Assembly (NCBI GenBank): GCA_034336665.1
Contig: CM067568.1
Coordinates: 13,735,983 to 13,799,982 of the forward strand
Length of the DNA: 64,000 nucleotides
Origin: Luscinia megarhynchos
Taxonomy: Eukaryota > Chordata > Aves > Passeriformes > Turdidae
Direction of reading: 5' to 3'
The translations under genes were made by a program, and so were the position numbers. The notes beneath the pieces are model-generated. The model had not been told where the DNA came from. It searched no databases and saw only the letters and a list, made by a program, of their open reading frames with translations. Below are positions 13,801 to 32,479 of this stretch, piece after piece; position 1 is the first letter of the stretch; each line of letters opens with the position of its first letter.

Positions 13801-16800
13801 CTGCAGCAGATAAGCACTATAAAAATTAGTGGAAGAGTCTGGCTTAAAGCCCATTGAGGTCAGATGACCTCTGTAGGCTGCTGGAAGCAATATAAAGCAC
13901 AACACCTTCTAAATCTTTACCTCAATCTTTTGTGGAATCAAGCATGGGCTTGAAATTTGAGGAAGTCCCAGTTGTCCAAAAGAGTTTGACCCACAGGACA
14001 GCACTAGGCCAGATTCTGCAAAAAAAATGAAGTGTTAAAGCAGGATCAGTAAACGCCTGAGCAATAGCACTGTAACATTATAACAAGCACAATAACACAG
14101 CCAGCTCAAGAAATGACCTAACATGTCCCATTACAAAGCCCCTGAGGCCAAAGGCTCCTGGTCTTACACACCGTGTCCAGAAAAGGTCTCAGGCTCACTG
14201 GGACACAAGGAACAGAGTGATTTAGCAAGGCAAATAGTTTCAAACCTGTGAGTGTCAGCACATAGAATCATAGAACAGTTTGGGTGGGGAGGGACCTAAG
14301 GATTATCCAGTTCCATCCTGTGCCATGGGCAGGGACACCTCCCACTAGACCATGTAGCTCAGAGCCCCATGCAGCCTGGCCTGGAACACTGCCGGGGATG
14401 GGGCATGCACAGCTTGTCTGGAAACCTGTACCAGTGCCTCACCTCCCTCCCAGGAAAGAGATTCTTCCTAACAACTAAAATAAACCCGTCCTTTTTCAGT
14501 TTAAGGCCTTCACCCTTTGTCCTATCACTACAAGTCTCTGCAGCTTTCCTGTGGCTGCTTTAAAGGTCACCCCTATCACAGATGTCCCAGGCCAGGTACA
14601 GCCTTTATTTTATGGTGGTGCTGTGCTGCTTTGTGACCACAATGCACCAAACAATACAAGACAGTATAATTACAGGGGTGGTAGTTCCTTTGCCTAATCT
14701 ATGTCTGATGTGCAAAATACAGAATACCATGGCCTCAGGTATGCCATTTTTAATCAAAGTAGGTAGTACCCTTACTATTCACTCAGCTCCACTGATGTCA
14801 GAGGGATCTTTCATGTGGATGAGACTACTCAAGTATTACTAAGATTGATTATGGATGGCATGATTGGGTACTTGATAATGAGCTGCAAACAAGCTCTGAA
14901 TCCATTACTCTTAGAGAATGTTTGAATGTGATTATCAGTAGCATTTGCTATAAAATGAAAGCCACCTTTCAAATATGTCACATTTCAGAGAATGGCTAAA
15001 TCCTGAATTCATTGCTAAACCAAATCCCATATAAGGTTAAGAGAATTTGTCCAGGGTTAGGGCCTTCTCCAAGCTGAACAGCCCCAACTCTCTCAGCCTT
15101 TCCTCATAGGAGAGGTGCTCCATCCCTCTGACTATTTTTGGTGGCCTCCTAGGGACTCACCCCAGCAGTCCCTGTTCTTCCTGGATGCAGTGCTGCAGGT
15201 GGGCTCTCACCAGAGCAGAGCAGAGGAGCAGAATCCCCTCCCTGCCCTGCTGCCCACGGGGCTCTGGATGCAGCCCAGCACACTTTTGGCTCTCTGGGCT
15301 CTGAGTGCCCACGGCTGCCTCATGTCCAGCCTCTCCCCACAGCACCCCCAAGTCCTTCTGGGCAGGCCTGCTCTCCATCCCTCCATCTCCAGCCTCTGCT
15401 GATACTGGGGGTTGTCCTGACCCAGGTGTAGCACCAGCACTTGGTCTTGTTAAACCTCATGAGGATCCCTTCTCAAACTTGTCCAGGTGCCTCACATCAC
15501 ACAAGCAATAGCACTGTGGAACTTCCAGCATGTTCTCTACATCAACGTATTTCTTCAGCTCTTAGAGAAAAAGATTTACCTGCTAATATGATTGTAAAAT
15601 CCCAGCCACACGTAACTTGTTTCACACAAAAGCCAGACAGGGCAGTGCACAAAGTAAAACGCAGCACATCCTCTGTGTGATTCAATCCCAACTGCCCATC
15701 TTTGTTGTGGCCACATACAAAGAGTTGTCCTGTACCTGGAAGGAAAAAAAAAACCAAAACAAAACAAATTGTGTTCCACTTCACAGACTAAAAAGAGAAA
15801 CCTACATCTGTGAGATCCTGTGACAAACAAGGACAGTGATTATGTGTCACTTCAGGCACAGCAATCAAGTAAAAATTAAGAGAAACAGTTGTTTCTGATG
15901 CATCAGAAATTTCTCTGAATATCTGCAGCTGTGGAGAGCTGGGTCTGTCAAGGGAGACAATCCATATGGTGAGACATGCACCTCTCACACTAAGATGCTT
16001 TTTTAGTCGTGTTCACATCTGTCTGCATTCCTTCTTTAGCATAATTAGCTGTGGCATACACCACAACCTTTCAAGGGCCAGATGTTATGTCCTGCTCCTT
16101 ATCTTAACACTTCTTAAAACTGAATAACCTGTGACTACCCCCAATCCTCAATACAGAAAATCTGGCTTCTTTGTATGAAAGAAACAGCTGAAGAAACAAT
16201 CTTCACACACACAATATATGAGCAATGGGAATTTCCCCAAATATTGAGTTAACTGGGAGGAGAGGAAGCTGTTTTGCAACTAAGGATTGTACTTTGCTTG
16301 GAAACAGCAGCCACAGAGAGGTGGCAGCACTGAACCAACAGGGAAACAGAAAAAAAAGTGATTAAAAGCCAAACACTCTGTGCAAGAGCAGTGTTTTTAC
16401 CAGTGATAACTGCAGAATGTCCCCCTCCTCCAGCAATGCTTGTAATGTCTTGACATTTGCAGGAAACATCTTTCAGGGCCTCAGGAACCAGCACATCCTC
16501 TTTATGACCAAGACCAAGTTGCCCATAGCTGTTTGCACCCTTCAAATGCACACAGAAAAATAACACATTTTTTTGAAAGTTAACAACAGAAGCACACATA
16601 TGCTCCTAAGGACAAACAAGCATATTTGGGATAGGTCACGGGTTAACCTGCTGCTAGAAGTCCCCTGATATGTCACATTCCCAGGATTACAGACCAGGAC
16701 TGTCCTAACTTTGCTGTCATTAAGGGTGTCTGTACAGCCCCACTATTTCAAAAAGCATACTGAAATACAACCTGTTAAAAATTCAACTGCTGACCCACAG

Positions 16801-17882
16801 TCAATAAGGAGGAAAACCTTTCTATCAGGATGATTACCACATGTTTAATTTTAATGCCAATGATTCCCACTGATCACTAAGGCCTTATTCATGCTGCTGC
16901 TTTCTGGCAGGCTACCTCCAAAATGAGAACAGAAACACCTTTTTTTGGAACCTAAACAAGCAAATCAGAAACATTTATGCCTCATTAACTAAATATTTTA
17001 AATTAAAGAGGTCCAAATGAGAATATACCAATTATAGGTAGTTTAAATTTATAGGTACAAAACTACAGCTACAGAACACACCATGGAAAGCAGCAATTAT
17101 CAACATGGTAACAAGTCAGGGAATTTCTTTGTCTATTTCAGCCCCGTGTCCAACAAGCTTCATTCATAAAAAAAGGAGATACCACCACCTTCCCCATGCC
17201 ACACAGCGGGAACAGAGACGCCCTCCACCCACAATGATCCCAGCTGGTGATCCCCAAGAAATACCTACCTCACCTGAGCACCCATCTGCTCTCAATTTAT
17301 CCTCCACCTCCCCCGAAAGAGGCAGCACCTGGTGAATGCTAAAAGGCCGCATTCAGCGATAAACATTTTGTACCTACAGAAACACCAGCACTCCACACAG
17401 AACCCCAGCCCCGAGCCCACAGGTGGGCGAGATGTCGGAAGAGGAGCTGCACAGGCACACAGTTATTGTCTCACAGCCACTGCTGCTAACACCCATTTTA
17501 CAGCGCGGTACTACTCTAGAAGATGGGTCACAACCTCCCGTTTCAGCCTGTAACTCGCAGTGAATTCCCAAGCCTTCAACCGCAGGCAAGCCGCGATGAG
17601 CGGCAGAAGGGACGCGAGGGGCTGTCACTGAGGCCACGGAGCACACGGGGCTGCGGTGCCCCTTCCCCGGCTCTCGCACCGGCTGTGCCCACCGGGAGAA
17701 GCCGCGGCGTTGTTTCCCTGCGGGGCGGCGGCACCGCGGCCGCAGCATCCCGGCAGGGCGGGCAGCGGCCCCGCCGCCCTCCCTCCCCCCGTGCCGTGCC
17801 GTGCCGTGCCGTGCCGTGCCGTGCCGTGCCGTGCCGAGCCGAGCCGTGGCCCACTCACCCAGGCGAACAGCCGGGGCTCCAT
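7858..17882 (-). CDS. SERGEF: SERGEF (secretion-regulating guanine nucleotide exchange factor), exons 1-8, 3' part outside window
   Basis: SERGEF (DelGEF) is an RCC1-repeat protein reported to bind the exocyst subunit Sec5 and to modulate secretion. Coding exons on the minus strand: 17859-17882, 16401-16539, 15580-15735, 13921-14015, 12757-12817, 11539-11652, 11186-11248, 7858-8016. All have GT-AG borders and the phases join, giving 811 nt (270 codons plus one base). The start is the ATG at 17882 (MEPRLFAW). RCC1 blade motifs are visible: GANSYGQLG (residue 9 on), GHNKDGQLG (63-71), GSNSFGQLG (115-123), QWGTG (165-169) and GSNKHGQL (226-233), with TCGWDFT and [10 protein letters not shown] between them. 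The order and spacing match human SERGEF from memory. The human protein continues with further RCC1 repeats and a serine-rich tail; I could not find those exons in 1-7857, so they lie beyond the left edge. The reading frame is intact as far as it goes. Confidence 0.93.
8017..11185 (-). other. SERGEF intron 7
   Basis: This intron lies between the donor of exon 7 (exon ends 11186) and the acceptor of exon 8 (TGCAG before 8016). I see A-rich runs but no further RCC1 exon and no recognisable mobile element. Confidence 0.75.
11249..13920 (-). other. SERGEF introns 4-6 with the small exons 5 and 6 between them
   Basis: Introns occupy 12818-13920, 11653-12756 and 11249-11538. All have GT and AG ends on the minus strand. 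Apart from exons 5 and 6 nothing coding or repetitive is recognised. Confidence 0.7.
14262..14573 (-). mobile_element. CR1 LINE, 3' portion (minus orientation), interrupted on its 5' side
   Basis: The piece begins with the CR1 terminal repeat (ATAGAATCATAGAA) and contains GCCATGGGCAGGGACACCTC, CACTAGACCATGTAGCTCA, CTGGCCTGGAACACT and TGTCCTATCACTACA, all typical of the CR1 3' region. Similarity stops after AAGGTCACCCC at 14573. The next consensus bases, GCCTTCTCC and GCTGAAC, reappear at 15061. It lies in SERGEF intron 3. Confidence 0.92.
14574..15060. other. 487-bp sequence splitting a CR1 element
   Basis: This non-CR1 sequence sits where the CR1 consensus should be continuous. I recognise no LTR ends, no target-site duplication and no coding motif. 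It may be a nested insertion, or the two flanking CR1 pieces may be separate insertions. Confidence 0.55.
15061..15497 (-). mobile_element. CR1 LINE, upstream portion of the same or a second element (minus orientation)
   Basis: This piece contains GGCCTTCTCCAAGCTGAAC, CCCAACTCTCTCAGCC, CATAGGAGAGGTGCTCCATC, GATACTGGGGGTTGTCCTGA and AACCTCATGAGGATCCC, which follow the CR1 consensus in order. It ends about 80 bp before the SERGEF exon 3 donor (15579). Confidence 0.92.
15736..17858 (-). other. SERGEF introns 1 and 2
   Basis: Intron 2 is 15736-16400 and intron 1 is 16540-17858. The promoter-proximal end of intron 1 is GC-rich and holds the GTGCC array. The rest shows nothing recognisable. Confidence 0.75.
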
Positions 17883-18030
17883 AGGATGGGACCGGCGGCT
17901 CCCGGCGCTTCCCGCCGCCCGCGGGCCGGGCAGGAAGGGGCGGGATCAGAGGGCGGGCCCGGGCCGTGCCTCAGCCGGGCAGTGCCGTGCCTCCTCGGCC
18001 GGGCCGCGGAACGCCTGTGGGCGCTTCGTG
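17391..18030. promoter_or_regulatory. CpG island at the SERGEF promoter and first exon
   Basis: A dense run of CG dinucleotides and GC-rich sequence surrounds the SERGEF start codon at 17882, in an otherwise AT-rich region. No TATA box is evident upstream of the start (above 17882), as expected for a housekeeping CpG promoter. Long open frames here on both strands reflect base composition and are not called as genes. Confidence 0.75.
17791..17845. repeat. Pentanucleotide array (GTGCC)9(GAGCC)2 in SERGEF intron 1
   Basis: Nine perfect GTGCC units (17791-17835) are followed by two GAGCC units. The array begins 13 bp inside intron 1 from the exon 1 donor (17858-17857). On the transcribed minus strand it reads GGCAC. 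Confidence 0.95.
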
Positions 18031-18478
18031 CTTGCCAGGAAAACCCGCCAATGCCAGAGGTTCATTGCCAAAAGGAGACAGGGGAGTCCTTCATCCGAAT
18101 TAAGGGAGAGAGGCCACCGTGGCACGCGCCTCTCAGGGTTTCAGAGGGCGCAGCCTCCTTTTATCCCGGCCGCATGCTGCCCTGTTCCTTTCCCATTGCT
18201 GAGGCATTGGGAAGGCACAGCCTTCCCGAACGCCTACCACATATTCCCCCCTTGAACCTGCTGTGTTACCCCAAAGCTCAGAACCTCAGGCTGAGTTCTG
18301 GGCTGTGCAGCAAACCCGCTGCCCAAAGCCGGCAGAGACACTGGGACCCATTTCAAACATTAACATCCACGCCTTCACCCATCAAATTGTTTCTAAAGAC
18401 ATCAGCTTTCCTCTCATGTTTATTGCTACGGTGCCGAAGTAAAGGCCTTTGGTGATTCTGATAATTACCAGCAATTCC

Positions 18479-18484
18479 TTTATT
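18479..18484 (-). terminator. Probable TPH1 polyadenylation signal (AATAAA)
   Basis: This is the first AATAAA on the minus strand that I found after the TPH1 stop region. Using it gives a 3'UTR of about 1.8 kb ending near 18460, some 0.6 kb before the SERGEF start codon. No transcript evidence is available. Confidence 0.45.
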
Positions 18485-20274
18485 TCGTTGACATTTAAGC
18501 CTCCATAATGGTTTAAAGTACTTAAATTATCACCGTTCTACAGGTTTGGGGGGGTGAAGCCAAACATACACTGTGTTAGTACCGTGGAAGTGCATCTTCT
18601 CGGTATTACTCCTAGCACTTTACTTTTTCTTTTGCTACACAAATGCAAATAAAGATATGACTGCTGTTTTTACAAAGTATTTGAAAGTAGGTGCTAATTT
18701 AAGAACTCCTACTTGAAATGTATCCATAGGTCAGACAAGGCTTGAAGTAACACAGACCTATGTATATTTCAACAACATCATAACTCCAATGTTGTTAAAG
18801 CTGTATAAATGTTGTTAAAGCTGAATATTAACTGTTATCACAGAAGCTGACAAAACAGATCCTCCCTAACTACTCACTTAGAAGAAGGTATCTTCTTTAG
18901 AAAGACAAAGTTCCTAATATCTATTTTTAAATAAAGTGTAATGTAAGCCATAAATGTTGTAGCATAGTTCTACATCTTAAATGCTCTTTAAAATAAAGTT
19001 ATAATGAGTTAATAGCCACAGGAAAAAATGATCTAGTCTTGATTTAAACAGTGAGTATTCTTGAAAAGGTTGCCCTGGCAATTACTTATGGAACAGAGGT
19101 GTCCTACTAGAAAGCATATGAAACTCAGGCTAATTTTCAAGCACAGAGGTTTCATGAAAATCCTTTCAAGTTCTCAAGATCCTGGACTAGCATCTCCAGT
19201 GTATTTAAGATTTCAGACCATTCTTCCAGGATTTCCTAATAAGATCCATATATGAAAAAACCAGTGCCTGGGGTGCTGTTAAATACATCCTGCACATCAC
19301 AGATTCCCCATGAGATGTCTCACATCCTGCACACATCCATGCCAGGACAGGGGCAGCAGAAGCTTTGCACTGGTCTATGAGCTTTAGGTGTTACTTTAAA
19401 CTTTGATGTTATTTTAAAGCAAATTAAGCTATTTTGAATATGAAGTTGCAGTGTGGAAATGGTTTTAGGCTTTATGCTAAGTCAATGGTTTGCTGTATTT
19501 TTTCCTAAAATAATTCAATCAGGAAAAAGGCAAATGATATCTCTGTAAGGAAAGATCTTCCCTCAGGTGCAATATCAAGGACAGGAATAAATCTTGGCTC
19601 TTAGCCAATAGCAAAGAGCTTAAAATAAACGTAATTAGGACTTCATGCAACAGCTGTATCTCTGCCTTATACTAGAAGCATCCCAAACAGCACATTTGCA
19701 ACTATTTGTGGCAAGAATAATCCCTTTGAAAGCAAGATTTGACCTCTCCCTTTTATCATGTTGAACCTCCAGCTATTTGTGTCCTGATGCCTGCATTGTA
19801 ATCATTCAAGTTTCAAACTTAGTAGCACAGACTTAGAAACACTGAATTACCACAGCTTCTACGCTGTCAAGTCTTCAGCACTATACAATCAGTAGCACAG
19901 ACTGCTGGAGTCAGAAATTGAATTCTCCCTGGGGTGAATTATTCCATTTTTTCCTCATAAACCACCTCCTGCAGCATCTGATCCCAGCCCTGATCCACAG
20001 ACCATACTTTTTCTCCAGTCTAACAATATCTCTACTCCCCTACAAGTTTCTAAAAGGCAACTCTGGACCTTTTTTACCTAAGGGGGATGGAGGAACATGT
20101 TTATGTACGGTAATTTACAGAGAGCAACAAGATGAAATTGTTATATTCTTATGGGCTGGGCTGTTCACTCTTCCATGTGTAAAGGAGTGAGTTCTGCATG
20201 CAACACATTATATGTCTAGAAAGAAATCAGTGGGGAAAAGGGAAGCATTGGCTTGCACCACAGTGCTGACGGTG
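18485..20274 (-). other. Probable TPH1 3'UTR
   Basis: This is AT-rich non-coding sequence after the TPH1 stop. It contains a 16-bp direct repeat (AATGTTGTTAAAGCTG at 18788-18803 and 18808-18823). No other coding exon is recognised. Confidence 0.45.
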
Positions 20275-28530
<8,256 letters not shown>

Positions 28531-28548
28531 ATAAGCTGACTTATTTAA

Positions 28549-31500
28549 CTGGATACAAACAAACAAAAAAATTGTTTTAATTTGTTAGAAGTGCAAAAAG
28601 TGTAAATTTTTACATTTCATGATGTCTTGGGGTAATGTTATGCTTTGGTCAACCACAAAACGAAAATTCCTATTGCACAATAGGAATAAGTTAGTCACAG
28701 ATAGAATTTGTGAGATACTGAAATATCAAGGTATCTTTCTTTTTAGCTGAATGATTTTATGGACATCTTTAGTAATTGCCTAGGATGCAGAAAATATTTT
28801 CAAGGTATAGTTTATAATTAGCATTGCTATTGGGAAGAAGGGGAGCAATAAGATGTCAGCAGAAATAGTACATTTTAAAAAAGCACTTGTTAGCAAGTTC
28901 AACGAACACTGGCAAAGGGAATAATCCAAATCCCTCAGGACACAGGTAGGAAAAGATGAATCAGGATTCAGTAGATCAGAACTGAAAAATCACTGCCTCT
29001 CTCTTGTTACATAACTGTAAATCACTGTTTTCATAGGGCAAGGAGACAAATCTGAGGAGGTAAAATGTTTTGCTGATGAGGATCTGTTGGCTGTGGAGAC
29101 AGTCCCTTGTCTGATCAACCATAGCCAAGCTGCTTCATCTGCCACATCCCCTGATTCATGTGTCAAACCCTTGGCATAATCACCCAAACCACACAGTAAA
29201 AATTCCAGGCACCCCACACTGTCAGGTCCTGTGGTTTTGTACCTTACTAATGATCACACTCCTCACTGTGTGGAAATCAGCAGCTATCACAGACCATATT
29301 CTTAGCTACATGTAGCCAGGCCATAAATAAAGTTTTTATTTATTTATTACTGAAACAGTAAAGGATGGGGAAAATGCAAAGTAAAGAAAAAATACAAGCT
29401 TATGAGCAGAGGCTGTCTCTCATATGTCTTCAAACCTTGCAAAAAAGAAAGAATAAAAGGAGAGGTTTCTGAATGAGTCAGCGAGAAAGAAGAGAGGAGC
29501 AAGGAAGGCACATTATTGCTGTTTGAATTAATTTTTGATCTGACGCTTAAAGATATCACTATCTTGAGACATTTTCAGAAATAAAAAGAGCAAAGCAAAA
29601 ATGCAATCGAAACGCACCAGTTCCTTTGATTCCCTTATATAGTCTTGATTCCCTTATATAAGTCTCCAACTTAAATGATGTAATGAAAATATTTGGATTT
29701 CTGACTGGGTTCCCACTTCTAATGAGTTGCCACAATATGATGAGCCTGGACAACAGTGTCAGACCATCACACTGTTTCTGATTTACCAAAATCAATTAAC
29801 TCCATCAGCTTGAGTCCAGATACTAAATTTTCTGCTGAAAGTGTGTAGCAAGCCCACCCTCGGTTCAGCTGAGCAGCCTGCAGGTTTCCCAGCTCACTTC
29901 AGCGTCAGATCACCATCACAAGAGCCAGGAACAGGCACTGAACAAAGGCACCTCAAGCAGAAAATAAAGAGCCACAAAGGCCACGATTATATACAGGTCA
30001 CTGGTTGTTTTCTCAAGTGCAGAGAGGCCATTTGTGTGAGCCCAATCCTGTTCAGATGATCCTGTTGCAGGAGAAGCAAAGTCTCCTCTGCAAGTAGAGT
30101 TAGGTGGTGGTCTTTGAAGGCAGTAAAGGTAGGGCTGGTTTATAAAAGATGCTAATATGCAACATGTTTGCTTGAATCCACATTTAGGATCACTGACTTA
30201 AGCCTGGATCAGCTTCTCTGAGATTTGGCACAGCTGCCTGCCACGTCATGAGGTGCACAGCTGGGACAGACTACCTGCACCAAAAACTAATGGTCTTCTT
30301 TTGTATTTTGCTGCTGTCAACTTACACTGTCTAGGATCAGGTGACAACATCTACAAAGTTATATGCTTAAGAGACTTTTGAAGAAAATACGACCAAACAT
30401 AGAATGTTCTTACATTAAGCTCTAGAAATGACCTCTAACTTAGGAATTACAGGTTGTACAAGAGAAACTGAGATGCTTACAATGCCAAATGCACACCATA
30501 TACATATTTAACCCTTCATCAAAGCTAATCTTTTGCTTTAATTAAAAAATGAACTGAAGACAGTAATGCGACAACCATTTGGCTGCAAGGCAACAGGAGA
30601 AAATGGAAATGCAGAAACAATTCCTCTCCTCCTGTGGCTGCACTTCACTTATACTTTATTCTCTATCAGTAACTCAGCAACCCAACTCTAATAAAATCTG
30701 AAACTTTTCCTTTACATGCGTACATTTGAGCTTTTTGGAGGGTGAAGTGGGAATTAATATTGCATTGATGTTTTTTTATTAATGATGCAAATCATTAACT
30801 GATTTTCCACCAGCCTGACTCAGCCTTGATGAAAATATACAAACACAGGGATATTCTAAGACCTTTATTTAGATAGATAATTAGGTGCTGTCCAGTTAAA
30901 GATCACACTTTTTGGGACCCATAGCAATTATCTTCCCTTTCTCCCTCTCCCCAAAGGAGAGAAAGATAAATGAGGGGGCATATTTTTTTGCTTTAATTCT
31001 TTATATTAATGGATAACCCAGATTTTAAATTGTCCAAACGTATTTACTTAAAAAGTTATATTTTAGAACCATAAAGTGAAGATAAAAAATTCTTCTCAAA
31101 ATATTTGATACTGATTGACATTAGCATGATTAATTAAAAAAAAAAAAAGTCAATGGGCATTTTATATTTTCTTTTCTTTAAGTAGCTGCTTACTTTGTCC
31201 CTGTCCTATTGACACATTTCTAGGGAAGGGTGAACACACGATGTTAGGAGTGACCACAACTGGATATCACATAATATTTTCCTGCCACACCAATGTACTT
31301 CCTAAGATTTAGCTCTCAGGCACCAAATCAAAAGCTGTGCTGAGCAGCTTATTTGGCTTCCAAGTATCTGAGGGATACAGCAAAGCAATATTTTTGTGAA
31401 ACTTTACTCTGTTACTGTCAGCATTCTTATCTTCACAGGGAATTTTACTGACTTTATCAACTGCACAGTGTCATAACTGCAGCCAATGCATAGGTGCTGC

Positions 31501-32353
31501 TATTATCTGATCTCTGATGCACTAAGCAAGTTCCCACTATAATGTGGAATAACCCAGGTGTGAGTTTTTCTGGGTTCTGTCACACCGTCTGTCTCCTAAG
31601 CAATGATGCGCCAAAAGTTGCTCTTCTTCTACCTTAGTTTCACATGCTCGCATTTACACTTCGAGACTTTTTCCCCTCTCTTTTATCCAGAAACAGCAGT
31701 CCCACCCCAATCCCAGCGGCACTGAACGCTGCCACCGACACCAGAGGAGCCGCACCCCGGGGCTCTCCAAGCGACCGGGGCCAGAAAGCTCCGGGTTTTC
31801 CCAAATCCCCTTTCCGAGAGCTGCAACAGCGAAGCGCCCGAGCTGTGGCTCCACAAAAGCGGCGTTTACTCTGCGAGCCAGGACTGTTCCCGGGGCCAGG
31901 CAGCGAGGATCCCATCCCGCACTTCCCGTGCCTATTCTGCTCCCCTCACCTGTGCGCATCCCGCTCCTCCCGTGCACGTCCTGCTGCTCACCTGTGCGCA
32001 TCCCGCTCCATCACCTGTGCCCACCCCGCTCCTCACCTGTGCGCATCCCCTCCATCACCTGTGCGCATCCCCCTCCATCACCTGTGCCCATCCCGCTCCA
32101 TCACCTGTGCGCATCCCCCTCCTCACTGTGCCCACCCCGCTCCTCACCTGTGCGCATCCCCCTCCCCACTGTGCGCATCCCGCTCCTCCCGTGCCCATCC
32201 TTCTCCATCACCTGTGCGCATCCCCACTCCTCCCGTGCCCATCCTGTTCCTCCCGTGCTCATCCCTCTCCATCACCTGTGCCCACCCCACTCCTCCCGTG
32301 CCCATCCTGTTCCTCCCGTTTCTCTCCCTCCCCGTGCCCATCCCGCTCCTCAC
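28549..32353 (-). other. TPH1 intron 1 (if exon 1 is as proposed)
   Basis: This interval lies between a strong acceptor (TTTGTATCCAG before 28548) and a CAG|GTGAGG donor (32353-32352). It is AT-rich except for the last 700 bp, which is GC-rich and includes the minisatellite. Nothing else is recognised. Confidence 0.5.
29627..29664. repeat. Tandem duplication with two CCTTATATA motifs
   Basis: Two adjacent copies of TTGATTCCCTTATATA, separated by AGTC, lie at 29627-29664. Each carries a CCTTATATA(G/A) core, one base from an SRF CArG box. It is within the proposed TPH1 intron 1. Confidence 0.75.
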
Positions 32354-32356
32354 CTG
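31940..32356. repeat. Minisatellite, about 22-bp unit, beside TPH1 exon 1
   Basis: Degenerate tandem units have the plus-strand core CACCTGTGCGCATCC followed by CGCTCC(T/A)C. CACCTG occurs at 31947, 31989, 32012, 32034, 32056, 32079, 32102, 32145, 32209, 32273 and 32351; spacings are 22-23 bp or near multiples. The last copy is the proposed TPH1 exon 1 donor itself (minus strand CAG|GTGAGG). Other units read CAG|GTGAGG, CAG|GTGATG or CAG|GTGAGC on the minus strand, so the array repeats a donor-like motif about ten times. The long open frames across it are a repeat artefact. Confidence 0.9.
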
Positions 32357-32422
32357 CCTGCCGGGGTCCCGCGGGCTCGGTGCCGCCTCCAGGGATGCTC
32401 CGCGGCGCGGTGCGGGGTGCAT
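32354..32422 (-). CDS. TPH1: Possible TPH1 exon 1 coding an in-frame N-terminal extension
   Basis: An ATG at 32422 opens 23 codons (MHPAPRRGASLEAAP at the start, ending PGRQ) up to a consensus donor CAG|GTGAGG at 32353. Joined in phase 0 to the exon 2 acceptor at 28549 it continues LNKSAY into MMIEDNK without a stop. A TATA-like CATAAA lies about 42 bp upstream. In mammals exon 1 is, as far as I know, non-coding, so this may only be 5'UTR that happens to be open. The exon is better supported than its translation. Confidence 0.4.
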
Positions 32423-32460
32423 GGCCGGGGCAGGCTCAGGGCAGCGCCCGGCCCCGCCGC

Positions 32461-32470
32461 CTTTATGCAG
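32461..32470 (-). promoter_or_regulatory. TATA-like element of the proposed TPH1 promoter
   Basis: On the minus strand this reads CTGCATAAAG, followed by a GC-rich stretch. It would place transcription start near 32435, only some 10-15 bases before the ATG at 32422. GC-box-like CCGCCCC strings lie just upstream (32480-32490). The assignment rests on position and motif only. Confidence 0.4.
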
Positions 32471-32479
32471 GGGTGAGAG

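Noticed and set aside
17523..18455. 310-codon plus frame over the SERGEF CpG island
   Set aside because: It runs through the GTGCC repeat and GC-rich promoter with no domain or splice context; a composition artefact opposite SERGEF exon 1.
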